From Chara braunii (Eukaryota; Streptophyta; Charophyceae; Charales; Characeae), in contig BFEA01000008.1 in the NCBI GenBank assembly GCA_003427395.1, positions 5,997,679-6,024,211 of the forward strand: a stretch of 26,533 bases of DNA, written 5' to 3'. The position numbers and the translations under genes were made by a program. Of the stretch, positions 9,500 to 19,686 are shown piece by piece (the stretch's first letter is position 1; each line of letters opens with the position of its first letter). The notes under the pieces are model-generated. The model did no database searches. It worked only from the letters and a program-made list of their open reading frames with translations, and was not told where the DNA came from.

Positions 9500-10460
9500 C
9501 CCCGTGAGTTTTAGTGGGTTGTGGCTCGGAGCAACCGAAATTAACAAGGGTGGCTCGGATACGTCAGTTGTTGCGCCACCAGAAGATGGTATGGACAGGG
9601 TGGGCTGTCGTCCTCCCGTTTGGTCAAACATGTCGCCGTCGACAATACCCTATGAGCATCTGATCGCTCCGTGTCTTGTCCTGTGTCCAAGTCAGCGGAA
9701 GGGTTCCTCGCGGCGTTCGGCTGACGCAAGGTTTGATAGGGTTTAAAGATTTGAATTCATGTTCGCCTCCTGTGTCTTCGAATCTGTCGTAGCAGTCTTC
9801 GGATTACTGATCTGTGATTGCACTCAGGGGGGGACCAACCTGGGATCGGTTGAGCGACTGTCTGCGATACACAAAGACTGGAGAAAGGCAGAAAACCCGC
9901 ATAGACACGGAAGGGAGACTAAGATTGATAGAGACGTCGACAAGGAGAGGATGCGCAGCGAGAGAACCTGTCTTTAGCTCTCTGTCTCTCCATGTGCAGA
10001 TCCTGCGGATGGTGTTGTCCATTTTCGAATTCGCAATGTAACCCGTTAATAAAACGACAAAAAACAAATATAAGAAGAAATTGTTCGTATCGGCGAGAGG
10101 AAGATTGGCGAAAAATGTAAAAAATTCGACGAATGTGGAGGACATTTTACGGATACAGAACCGAACGCCGAGCGAACTGCACGACGCGACTTACGCGGGA
10201 AACGAATAAACAAACCGAGCGCAATAAAAATTAATTCGGCGTGAAGAAAGTCCATGTGCAAACCAGAAGAGACACGATTCGTGAGAAACCATGTTCTCGT
10301 CTTCGACAACATACGACTGAAATCCTTATATCGCAGTTCATGAGAGAGACAACATATTGACGACAAACGAGTAACACTTCAAGAAAACATCAGAAGTGAC
10401 GACACAATCTCGAAGGGCGTGTCGCAACATTCTCGGGCTGCATTCGCGGGTCCCGTTTCG
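9500..10460. other. Intergenic stretch, nothing recognised
   Basis: Apart from a damaged palindrome half (TCGGATACGTC near 9556) and the end of the diverged duplication, I see no gene, RNA or repeat here. The part from about 10020 to 10400 is relatively A-rich. Confidence 0.4.
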
Positions 10461-11229
10461 TTGGTGACCACTCGCCCCGATCAGATGGCACACTCACATG
10501 TCCACGTGACAGCTCCTGAACATGCGTTGCGACGATCAGATAGAGCCCCACATCCATCAACGTGGCCACGCTTGTTCAGGACGTGACACGTGGACGTCTG
10601 AGTGTGCCATCTCATCGGTGCGAGTGATCGACAATGAAACGCATGCATTCTTGCTCCCAAAACTCCTTCATCTCGCCCCGATCAGATGGCACACTCATAC
10701 GTCCTCATGTCATGTCCTGAACATGCGTGGCCACGCTGATGGGTGCGAGGCTATATTGGAGCCTCGCATCCATTCTGCTGCCTCATAGAGCCCCGCATCC
10801 ATCAGCGTGGCCACGCTTGTACAGGACATGACACGTGGACGTCTGAGTGTGCCATCTGATCGGTGCAAGTGATCGCCAATGAAACGCATGCATTCTTGCT
10901 CCCCAAACTCCTTCATCTCGCCCCGATCAGATGGCACACTCACACGTCCGCATGTCATGTCCTGAACATGCGTGGCCACGCTGATGGGTGTGGGGCTATA
11001 TTGGAGCCTGGCATCCATTCTGCTGCCGCATAGAGCCTCGCGTCCATCAGCGTGCACACGCTTGTTCAGGAACTGACACGTGGACGTTTGACTGTGCCAT
11101 CTGATCGGGGCGAGTGGTCGCCAATGGAACGAGATCCGCAAACGCACCCCGAGGTAAGTTCGTGAAAGAAACAGACCTGCCACGTGGACGTGTGAGTGTG
11201 CTATCTGATCGGGGCGAGTGGTCGCCAGT
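10461..11229. repeat. Nested inverted and tandem repeats (about 245-bp period), possible non-autonomous element
   Basis: The two ends are inverted repeats of about 48 bases. The left end (10461-10508) reads CCACTCGCCCCGATCAGATG and then on to TCCACGTG; the right end (about 11180-11229) is its near-perfect reverse complement. Inside, forward copies of the same block recur at about 10670 and 10915, and reverse copies at about 10585, 10832 and 11078, with a period near 245. Each reverse copy contains a G-box (CACGTGGAC). The arrangement fits a MITE-like element that has been amplified in tandem. I could not define a clean target-site duplication. Confidence 0.6.
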
Positions 11230-11305
11230 GGAAATAGATTCACGACATAGAGGCACTGATAGAAAACTGACGACGATGGTGGTGGAACACGACGCTGTTG
11301 GTTCT

Positions 11306-11390
11306 ATCTCGTTCGTTTGTCTGCGCTTGTCAGTTACGTTCGCTAACTTTGTGCGAACGACACAGACAAGCGCAGTGAAATGGACGAGAT
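11306..11390. repeat. 85-base near-perfect hairpin
   Basis: Paired arms run ATCTCGT / ACGAGAT at the base, TCTGCGCTTGTC / GACAAGCGCAG in the middle and CGTTCGC / GCGAACG at the top, with a 9-base loop. Size and mismatches resemble a miRNA precursor or a short fold-back element. No expression evidence can be drawn from sequence alone. Confidence 0.55.
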
Positions 11391-11891
11391 AAAAGACAGA
11401 AAGAGAGATAAAGAGATAGCGAGAGAGAGAGAGCGCGACAGAGAGGCGATCTCCGCCTTCATCACACGGCCCAATCAAACGTCACGACCAAATGGCCCCG
11501 AACGTCATAAACTCCCTATCACACATCGGACAGAAATCCCTTGGATCACACGACACTGCTCGCTCGCGGCGACTAAACCCAATGTAATCGCCACTGCGCG
11601 AATCCCGACTACAGATCGCGTACATGTGTGGGCATTCTGACGGTCTACGCAAAACCAGCATGGCAGGACTTTTCAGGTCGGTGGAGATGGCGAGAGAAAG
11701 AGAGACAGAGAGAGAGAGCGAGAGAGGGAGAGAGACAAAGAAAGAGAGAGAGAGAGNNNNNNNNNNNNNNNNNNNNNNNNNNNNNNNNNNNNNNNNNNNN
11801 NNNNNNNNNNNNNNNNNNNNNNNNNNNNNNNNNNNNNNNNNNNNNNNNNNNNNNNNNNNNNNNNNNNNNNNNNNNNNNNNNNNNNNNNNNN

Positions 11892-11975
<84 letters not shown>

Positions 11976-12130
11976 ATATAGAGACAGAGAGATAGAGAGA
12001 AAGAGAGAGAGAGCGCTACAGAGAGAGAGAGAGAGAGGGAGAAAGACAGGAAGAGCCAAATACAGAGAGAGAGACGAGGAGTGAGACAGAGACAGATGAG
12101 AAAGGGAGATAGAATGAGAGAGAGAACGCA
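11391..12130. repeat. (GA)n microsatellite with assembly gap
   Basis: This is a GA-rich tract. It is pure (GA)n from 11892 to about 11973 and interrupted GA-rich sequence on both sides. A run of 135 Ns fills 11757-11891, which is an unresolved assembly gap inside the microsatellite. Long apparent Arg-Glu or Ser-Leu reading frames here are artefacts of the repeat. Confidence 0.95.
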
Positions 12131-12569
12131 CCTTTTCTTTCCTCGATTTACAACTGTTGTTGGAAACAATGGCCCTCGCGACTTGGTTGATGATCTCAAA
12201 TCGCAATACGACGACGCGTGTCGCGACGCGCGAAAAGGGAGGTGCCGACGCGTGAGAGGGCAAAACCGTGAATGGAGACGTGTGAGATTGAGACGCGAAG
12301 GAGATGGCGAGGCGAGGGATATGGCGACGAGGGAGAGAGAGAGAAGCGAGCCAAACGGCGGGGGAGACGACGACGAGATGGATGTGTCCCTCGGCGACGA
12401 GATGGCTATGTCGCTGGCAAGGGCGGGTGGTCCGAGGCCTCCGGGCGCGCGACGGGCATTTTCGCCGTGAGGGTTGGCGACACCTGCGATTGCCTGCTGC
12501 TTCGGACGATTGCAATGCCCACCTGCAAATTCGCGGAATGGCGCCACCGTCATTCGAATGACGGATACA
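12131..12569. other. Purine-rich flank of the microsatellite, no gene supported
   Basis: The sequence is still GA- and CG-rich. Open frames exist on both strands, but they are compositionally driven and show no recognisable domain. A near palindrome (CGGATACATCCG) lies at about 12562-12573. Confidence 0.4.
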
Positions 12570-12735
12570 TCCGCGCGGGGCCCAAGAAACAAAGTGGGTA
12601 GGAAAAGTCACGCCCGATGACACGTTGGAACCGTCGATATCACGGTAAAATCCGCGCAGGCCCCAATATTCAAAAGTGGGCGGGAAAATTTGCGCCACAT
12701 GATGCGGTGGGACCGTCAATAGCACGGTGAAAAAA
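12570..12735. repeat. 81-bp tandem duplication with an E2F-like site
   Basis: Two diverged copies (12570-12650 and 12651-12735) begin TCCGCGC and end CACGGTRAAA. The second contains GGCGGGAAAATTTGCGCC at about 12679-12696. Its reverse strand reads TTTTCCCGCC, matching the E2F consensus TTTSSCGC. Whether the site is used is unknown. Confidence 0.5.
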
Positions 12736-13290
12736 GGCCAGTCCTCTCGCAATCACGGACCGCCTTCCCGCGACGGTTTCGGACCGTGCGATTTCGTGAG
12801 GAGGGTCCGTCAAAAAGGGGACCGCCTGATGTCACAGCCCCCGACGCGGCAGTACCTGCGACGGGCAGCTGAAGGGTCCCTCAAGCCCCGCTCACTGCAC
12901 TCTCCATTCTCCTGTCGGGCACCAAATGAATGGGGGTGGTTGTCACACCCGTTCGCTGGTGTCATTTCTTCCGTGCGCTGCCTTTGCGACGCGTCCGCCA
13001 TCGCTCGAAGTCGCCTGCATCATATCGCAGGCCCCTTCCGCATCCAAGCCCTCGTTCTTTCAGCAATCGTCGATAGCCGGGGGCGCTAACGAAAACGTCA
13101 CGCGACTGTAGACCTTGCGCGTCGTCCCGTTCGCGATGTGGTTTCTTGTGTTGGCTGGAGGCGTTTGTTGACTCGCAGGTCAGTAAGAAGCCCAGGCCCC
13201 CTGCTCGACCCCTTCACCATTTCAAGCCCCCACCTCTTCCCATTGCCCTTCCGCTTCTTCGACCGTGCAAGTCTTGTTCTCTGCCACCAC
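12736..13290. other. Intergenic stretch, no gene supported
   Basis: Open frames are present but overlap on both strands and show no domain. I see no RNA gene or repeat of note. Confidence 0.35.
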
Positions 13291-13910
13291 CTGCTCCGCC
13301 AATCACGAACGCACGATCTTGAGCGCACGACGCCCACCGATCACAACGACGGAAGACCCCATGCAGTGACACACGCTGACGTCATCATCTTGCACATGAC
13401 GTCAGCGACGGGCAATGGCTGGCGGCTTTCACAGTCATTGGCCTCGAGTCTTGGCGTCCTCAACATCGCTTGTTTGCGTCCTCAACATCGCTTGTTGGCG
13501 TCCTCACCATCGCCCTCTAGTCTTGGCGCCCTCCGTCGACCGCATCTGACGCGTGGAGAAAGTCGCATCGCCCTCGAGTCTTGGCGTCCTCGACATCGCT
13601 TGTTGGTACACTTTCTTGGACCCTGGCTCGCGGGTCGTCCTCCCCCAGTCTACTTAGGATATCGCAATGCAGTCGGTCGTGCGAGTATTCTTCTACATCA
13701 TCGCCAGCTCCATCTATCACGCACGAGTCGACATGCGCGCGATCTTGAGTCCACGATGTCCGCAGCTCACAACCAAGAAAGTTCCCTTCCACTAACACAC
13801 GCCGACGTCACCATCTTCCGCATGACGTCTGGAATTCGAAATGGCCTGCGGCTTTCGCAGTCAAGATCGTCGGACGCCTCCGACGACCGCATCTGACGCG
13901 TGGACGAAGT
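13290..13910. repeat. Imperfect tandem duplication with CRE-like inverted repeat
   Basis: A block at about 13295-13440 recurs in diverged form at about 13705-13862. Between them the phrase GTCTTGGCGTCCTC plus AACATCGCTTGTTG is repeated several times (13450-13610), and CGCATCTGACGCGTGGA occurs at about 13535 and 13887. Inside the first block, CGCTGACGTCAT and its exact reverse complement (13374-13385 and 13396-13407) form a 12-bp inverted repeat with two TGACGTCA (CRE/bZIP) sites. A long open frame through this region is probably incidental to the repeats. Confidence 0.5.
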
Positions 13911-13940
13911 TTCGTCGCCGTTGCTCCCTGGCGTCATCAC

Positions 13941-14073
13941 CGCTGCGATAACACATCACCCAATAGAAGTCAACACCGGAGACGTCATCTGAAAAACGTG
14001 TGTCGATCGACTTTAAGATCCCGTCCATCCATCTCCGGTGTTGACGTCTATCGGACGATCTGTTATCGCAGCG
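13941..14073. repeat. Fold-back: 43-base inverted repeat with short loop
   Basis: The left arm (13941-13983) starts CGCTGCGATAACA and ends GTCAACACCGGAGA. The right arm (about 14030-14073) is its reverse complement with a handful of mismatches. The loop is about 46 bases. This could be a small fold-back transposon remnant or a transcribed hairpin. Confidence 0.6.
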
Positions 14074-15030
14074 CTGATAGCTGGAAGCCTCACGACAAAA
14101 GCGCACCTCCAACAGGAATCGCCTGTGTCGCACTCACAGCCAACAGTGGCGAAGCCACCCATCCACAACGTTCAGCGACAACTCGTTGCGCAGAACGGAT
14201 ACCCATGGCGAATCCGAAACATCCCAGATTACCGCCAATCCCGCGACATCCCACCGCCAAGGGCCAACTTCGAGCTCGTTTCCGATCGACTCAGTGATTG
14301 AACATATACATCGCGGTTGTGGATGATATCATGATCTTTTTCTTGATGTCTTGAACGTTCCCTGTCTCATCGCCCGTTCTCGCACACGCAGCTAGCAATG
14401 AGGAACCGCCACGCAACCGGGTGCGAGACGCCGGACACGCATCAGCAACATTTTGGATATGGAACTAGCGCTCACAAGTTCCATTGCGCCCACAGAAAAA
14501 TTTCACAGCACCGCCGCCCATGCGGCAGCCCGTCCCCTCGCCACGATTTATTTTGGGCGAACTCTGACGTGGACAATCCTCGCGACGATTGCAGTCTCGA
14601 AATCTGAGCTGAATGAGCGCACAATGACCTCGTGGAACGATCAGCTCTCGATCCACGCCGATCACATTTCGAGTCCAATTAATCGCAGCCTTGTTTTCCA
14701 GAGCAGCCTGGGGAGGCGTTCTCGGGATTGCAGCGGGAGTGAGAGAGTGCTGTTCGTGCCACTTGTTCCGGATGGAGTTCGGATTCATCGGATCTCGGGA
14801 TGAAGGCAATAGTAGATGTCATTTGCGATGCCAGTGGTTGGATGACTATGCCCCCCTTACATGCGACCCATTGTTTTCACGCAACGTTCCCCCATCGAGA
14901 GTTTTGAGGCGACCCCCTGTCCATGACAACCCGCCACTCATGACTTNCGTCGGTNTTCTTTGTCTCCCACGAGGGGTTATGCAATTCTCAGGCTGGACGT
15001 TTTTTGTTTCGCCTCACTACGGAACGTGTG
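14074..15030. other. Intergenic stretch with one damaged palindrome
   Basis: I see no gene I can support; overlapping open frames lie on both strands. A damaged copy of the palindrome (TCGGATTCATCGGA) lies at about 14779-14792. Single Ns occur at about 14947 and 14955. Confidence 0.35.
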
Positions 15031-15038
15031 ATGTAGTT

Positions 15039-15951
15039 CGGATGAATCCGAACCACAACCCTCGGCTCGTGGGAAGTCTCAACGGGAACCGCATCCCTCT
15101 AATGTCTCAGTGGAAGGGACAACGGCGGCACAAGGGAACGCTTTCGAAGTAAACATCTCCAGAAATCATGACTCCGATAGTTCCCCATCTGCTTTTGCCT
15201 TCGTTTGTAGCTCGGATGAATCCGAACCACAACCGCAGACGACTGACGGACGACAGTCGTGGCTTTTGTCAGTGTTTATTTATTCCGCATTGGGTTGTGC
15301 AATACTCACACAGGACTTATAAGTTCCGCGTCACTCGTAAACGTGTGATATCGCTCGGATCAATCCGAACCACATCCCTCATCGCATCGGGAGTCCCGAG
15401 GTGAGTATCACGCCCAGTGACGGAAAGTCTCATCGGGTAAGGAAAACGGCGGTACACGCCACGCATCCTGAATGCAACATACAATAACCAATGGTGGGCA
15501 CTCATGTGCATTAATCTGAGCCACGGATGGTCGCATGACAATCCATTTAATCTGCTTTTGCCTTCATTTGTAGCTCGGATGAATCCGAATCACAACCACA
15601 GACGACTGACGGACGACAGTCGTGGCTTTGGTCAGTGTTTATTTATTCCGCATTTGGTTGTGCAATACTCACACAGGACTTATAAGTTCCGCGTCACTCC
15701 TAAACGTGTGATATAGCTCGGATCAATCCGAACCACATCCCCCATCGCATCGGGAGTCCCGAGGTGAGTATCACGCCCAGTGATGGAAGGTCTCATCGGG
15801 AAAGGAAAACGGCGGCACACGCCCTGCATCCTGAATGCAACATACAATAACCGATGGTGGGCACTCATGTGCATTAATCCGAGTCACGGATGGTCGCACG
15901 ACAACCCATTTAATGTCTATCTTTCCGGGGCGGTTGCTCGGATTGATCCGA
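15039..15951. repeat. 363-bp tandem duplication carrying 6 exact palindromes
   Basis: Two highly similar units (about 15185-15547 and 15548-15910) are offset by 363 bases. Each has two palindromes (15212 and 15355; 15575 and 15718), a small hairpin ACGACTG/CAGTCGT, GTTTATTTATTCCGC and GGGAGTCCCGAGGTGAGTATC. Palindromes at 15039 and 15938 flank the pair. The left outlier also shares the ACGTGTGAT lead-in and the trailing CCACA, so a third, older unit probably existed. The low divergence marks a recent duplication. Confidence 0.85.
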
Positions 15952-15969
15952 ACCTCGGGTCCGGGGCGG

Positions 15970-16551
15970 TGCGGTAGGCTTGGATGAGCTTCTGTCTTGC
16001 ACTTCTGTTCAGCTCGTGTTCAGAATGACCGTGGTAGGTAGAGTGTGTGCTTTCATGGCTCTATGAAAAGTACTTGTCATGTCGACTGTGCGAAAACGTC
16101 TTCTGTAGATGACGCGGTGTAATGTGGTTGTCCGGCGTCGGTGTGCTGTTCCGTTCGACGAGGGTCGTCAGACTGTTCTGTCCGTCTCAATGTGCTTTAC
16201 GGCGTGGGTGTTGCTAATTTTAGGAAATCCCGCATCTGCTCTGGAACGGGTCCCTGCGTGGCTTTTCTAAAACACTCCATTGGCTTGGTGAACTTCTAAT
16301 TGGTGACCTTCTGTAAGGGCTTTGCAATGTGACGTGGAAAGATCCTTTTTTTGGTCGATTTTCGATTGACGGCCTTCTGTAAGGGCTTCGCCGACAAAAA
16401 AGTGTAGGTCGTTACAGTTGGGTGTGGGCCTCGTCGGAAAAATTATCGTTCACCGACATTGTTTACGACGGTCTCCTCTTCCGTATGTCTATCCATGTGT
16501 TCGTGTTGTGTAGGGAGTTTAATGTCGTCGAGTCCTTCGACAAGCATCGCC
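15970..16551. other. Intergenic stretch with a small direct repeat
   Basis: CCTTCTGTAAGGGCTT occurs at about 16310 and 16373. I see no gene that I can support before 16552. Confidence 0.35.
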
Positions 16552-16860
16552 ATGACACCCGAGAAGCACATGCGCTTAGCGAAACCCTTTCCACCTTGTG
16601 CGAGATTGTTGCGGCATCATGACGGTCAAAGGTGGATCGACGATGCACCCGAGAACGACTTCGAGGACGACCCATGGACGACCGTTGTCCCTTACATGAA
16701 CCGGCATCTCGACGAATGGAACGAAAATGACTGGAAGGTGATGGAGCGTTCCTGCCCATGGGCAAGCCATTACAAGTTTGCCAACATGTTGGAGTTCGGG
16801 AGCCTCATTGCACTGCCTGCTGGTGTCCTCCATCGAAAGACCCTGGACAGTAAGGGTTAA
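16552..16860 (+). CDS. Hypothetical exon, unrecognised
   Basis: From the ATG at 16552 the frame reads MTPEKHMRLAKPFPPCARLL, HDGQRWIDDAPENDFEDDPW, then WTTVVPYMNRHLDEWNENDW, KVMERSCPWASHYKFANMLE and FGSLIALPAGVLHRKTLDSKG. Tryptophan and acidic content and the absence of repeats make it look like genuine coding sequence. The product is not recognised. The final codons overlap a possible donor (A|GTAAGG at about 16849), so it may be an internal exon. The start is a guess; a pyrimidine-containing stretch ending TAG near 16512 could be an acceptor instead. Confidence 0.35.
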   Translation: MTPEKHMRLAKPFPPCARLLRHHDGQRWIDDAPENDFEDDPWTTVVPYMNRHLDEWNENDWKVMERSCPWASHYKFANMLEFGSLIALPAGVLHRKTLDSKG

Positions 16861-16953
16861 CCGGTCCGCTTCCGTACCAGCTTCAGACGTCGCCTCCACT
16901 GCGAGTATATCACATCTTCGCCACAAACTTGGGGAAGTTCGCAGAAGCAAGAG

Positions 16954-17502
16954 TTGGTGGACTGCGCTCGTCATTGTTCATTCTTGGAACACTACCCACC
17001 CCGTTGCGCAGGGACTTCTCCACAAACTCTGTCGTACTGTTGTGTGCGGTTGACGAATGACGGATGTCCTTTCGCCAGAGTGCTATGTGTGGCTTCTTCA
17101 AGCAAAAGCGGGAAACTAGCGGATGCAGTTGTGCTTGTGTCACGCAACGAGATGGTGCTTCAGGGATCCAGGTTCAAGGCGGTCATGTCTCACCCAGATG
17201 TAGATGGGCGGTCAGACTTGGTGAGAGCAGGTCAGGTAAGAGTTTTTATGTCATTGTGGGATGATGTGGAAAACAAAGTGTCTGAAATACGTGACTATAT
17301 AGGGAATTCTTTAGCACGACGAGGAGGGTTTGTCAGGATGAAATACATGTCCGTGTTTTCAGAGAAGGCAACAGTCGACGAGCCGCAGATCCATGTGTAT
17401 AGATCATCTATGAATGCTATGTATGGCTTCTATTCACGACCTCGTCCGCGGGAAACCCCGTATGTCACAAGATACGGATGTGTGGTCAGACCTTGTGTTT
17501 AA
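16954..17502 (+). CDS. Hypothetical exon, unrecognised
   Basis: The convincing part begins near 17070: GKLADAVVLVSRNEMVLQGS, RFKAVMSHPDVDGRSDLVRA, GQVRVFMSLWDDVENKVSEI and FVRMKYMSVFSEKATVDEPQ, ending in TAA at 17500. It is in the same frame as the 16552 exon, about 200 bases downstream, and could belong to the same gene after splicing. The first 40 codons of the open frame look non-coding, so the true 5' limit is unknown. No family is recognised. Confidence 0.3.
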   Translation: MVDCARHCSFLEHYPPRCAGTSPQTLSYCCVRLTNDGCPFARVLCVASSSKSGKLADAVVLVSRNEMVLQGSRFKAVMSHPDVDGRSDLVRAGQVRVFMSLWDDVENKVSEIRDYIGNSLARRGGFVRMKYMSVFSEKATVDEPQIHVYRSSMNAMYGFYSRPRPRETPYVTRYGCVVRPCV

Positions 17503-17529
17503 GGGAAAAATGGGGCTCCCTCATGACGA

Positions 17530-17778
17530 CTAAAGTTGACACCGGCGTTGTTGCATTTCAACTAGCACTGCAGACTTGCGAAGTTGACGTTCTATAAGTG
17601 TTTCGGAGTCATCCGAATCATCAATCAGATACATGCGGGTGCACCCAACGTTGAAGGCGATGCATGAAAGCTTCCCCAAGGACGATCCTTGGCCAAACAA
17701 CAACTCGTCGGGTTCTGTATGTGTGACTCGATAACTGCAGACCATCGAGTTTATGTTCGAGGCAAACAACGCTTCCAA
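17530..17778 (-). CDS. Short unrecognised open frame
   Basis: The minus-strand frame reads FGQGSSLGKLSCIAFNVGC and then MYLIDDSDDSETLIERQLRK. The SDDSE stretch comes from a near-copy of the palindrome (TCGGAGTCATCCGA at about 17604). Coding status is doubtful and no function is proposed. Confidence 0.18.
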   Translation of the reverse strand: MEALFASNINSMVCSYRVTHTEPDELLFGQGSSLGKLSCIAFNVGCTRMYLIDDSDDSETLIERQLRKSAVLVEMQQRRCQL

Positions 17779-17799
17779 ACAGTACGCCGCCCTCTAGAT

Positions 17800-18420
17800 T
17801 GTCTGGTACAGCCATGAAATGTGGTGCCCGTGTCCGTGGCCCTCTGTACTACAGCCGCTGCATGGCAGAAAATGACGTGAGCGGCAACGACCGACGCTGC
17901 AATCATGCATGTCCACCATAACATCTTGTGTCTCGGATTCATCCGAAGTCGCCGGCTGCACAACCGTTTTCATTCTCATCCCCGCAAAAGTCGTCTGTCT
18001 CCCAGGACACCCGCTGAAAGAAACTCCTCTTTGCGTCAATACGCTGCATATGGGCCGATGATAAGCAGCCGCGCAGAATGCATAGCACGTCCCGATTGTG
18101 AAATCGTCGGGTCTTTTTCTCACGACGGCGAAGGCTCGCGATCACCCCCGGCGACGGCGACGATGGTTTTTGGAGTGAATGTCATGAAATGTGGTGCCAT
18201 GTCCGTAGCCCTCTGTGCAACAGCCGCTGCTAGGCCGAAAGTGACTGAGCGACGCTGGCCGACGCTGCAATCGACCTTGTCCGGCATGTCATCTTGTGTC
18301 TCGGATCCATCCGAAGTTTCGGGTCGCTCGAGCTTGTTCCTTCTCCTCACCGAATGTTCAGCACCTGCACAGAACACAAAAAAATCTTCCCGATTAGAAC
18401 ATCGCAGGGTCATCGCGTTG
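17800..18420. repeat. Tandem duplication (369-bp offset), each unit with one palindrome
   Basis: ATGAAATGTGGTGCC occurs at about 17815 and 18185. The units share CCGACGCTGCAATC and CATCTTGTGTC, and end in a palindrome at about 17933 (centre TC) and 18301 (centre CC). On the minus strand both units read TSD(E/G)SETQD followed by DCSVG, so an old protein-coding exon may underlie them. Confidence 0.65.
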
Positions 18421-18429
18421 TCGACTCCC

Positions 18430-19480
18430 GCATGATGATTACAGTGAACAGCGGCATGATGGCTGGTCCACCTGTCCGATGTGGGTCTAACGGTGGATTG
18501 CGTCAAATCTACTCTCAAAGATCCACACCGCAGAGGGGGGCCAGCAATCGACCACTGCTTGCTTGTAAAACATCATATGATGTGTCGATACAACCGACAT
18601 TCAGAACTGGTCGGTGAGCATCTGGTGCTACGCCAAAAAGTTCGTCATGCGACCGCAATATTCCCCCGCAATTGCTCAATTTGGGGTTCTCGCGTCATAG
18701 ACTCCCTTATGATGACTACAGTAAACAGCGGTGGGGTAGCAGGTCCCCTTATCCGATATGGATCTCACGGTGGAGTGCGAAGCTCTGCTCTCAAAGATCC
18801 AGACCGTGAAAGGCGGCCAGCTATCAACCACTGCTTGCTTGTAAAACATCATATGATGTGTCGACACAACCGACATTCTGAACTGGACGGTGAGCATCTG
18901 GTGCTACGCCAAAAAGTTCGTCATGCGGCCGCGATATTCTCCCGCAATTGCTCATTTTCGGGTTCTTGCGTCATAGACTCCCTTATGATGACTATAGTTA
19001 ACAGCGGCAGGGTAGCATGTCCCCTTCTCCGATATGGATCTCACGGTGGAGTGCGAAACTCTGCTCTCAAAGATCCAGACCGGGAAAGGGGCCAGCAATC
19101 AACCACTTCTTGCTTGTAAAACATCATATGATGTGTCGATATAACCGACATCGGAACTGGTTGGTGAGCATCTGGTGCTACTCCGAAAAGTTCGTCATGC
19201 GGCCGCGATATCCTCCGCAATTGCTCATTTTCGGCTTCCGGCGTCATAGACTCCCTTATGATGACTAAAGTTAACAGCGGCAGGGTAGCAGGTCCCGTTC
19301 TCCGATATGGATCTCACGGTGGAGTGTGAAACTCTGCTCTCAAAGATCCAGACCGGGAAAGGGGGCCAGCTATCAACCACTGCTTGATCGTAAGGCATCA
19401 TATGATCTGTCCATTACATTGGCATTCGAAACTGTTTGGTGAGCATTTGGTGCTACGCCAACAATTTCCGAACAAGACCG
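18430..19480. repeat. About 275-bp tandem array, four units
   Basis: CTCAAAGATCCA starts at about 18513, 18790, 19066 and 19339, giving periods of 277, 276 and 273. Each unit has CATCATATGATG (a 12-bp palindrome; damaged in the last unit), GAGCATCTGGTGCTACGCC, ATTGCTCA with flanking variants, and CATAGACTCCCTTATGATGA. A plus-strand open frame of about 210 codons runs through the first units because the period is close to a multiple of three. I regard it as incidental. Confidence 0.85.
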
Positions 19481-19686
19481 CGAGGTTCCCTAAGAGTGTT
19501 TTTGCCACCCCACAGCATAGACCGCCGACTGTTTGGCACTGCGGGAAGGTTGTCAATTTCTTACGACGCGGAAGACTCGTGATCACTTCCGTCGTCTGTA
19601 TGTGTGCTGATGGTGCTCGGCATTGCATACTTGACGCACTGGTGGTGTATGCTGCAATTGTCTAAATCTCACGGGATTTAAGTGTC

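Noticed and set aside
10710-11243. A 177-codon minus-strand frame
   Set aside because: It lies wholly inside the nested inverted repeats and reads the same block in several copies.
11624-12752. Very long open frames rich in Arg-Glu or Ser-Leu across the GA tract
   Set aside because: They are translations of a dinucleotide repeat and run straight through the N gap.
13138-13896. A 252-codon plus-strand frame
   Set aside because: It spans the imperfect duplications, has low-complexity composition and no domain.
15240-15270. The ACGACTG/CAGTCGT hairpin as a bacterial-type terminator
   Set aside because: The stem is only 7 bp, no T-run follows at the right distance, and the window is eukaryotic.
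18481-19119. A 212-codon frame with a repeated peptide
   Set aside because: The 275-bp array has a period near a multiple of three, which keeps any frame open; the later units shift frame.
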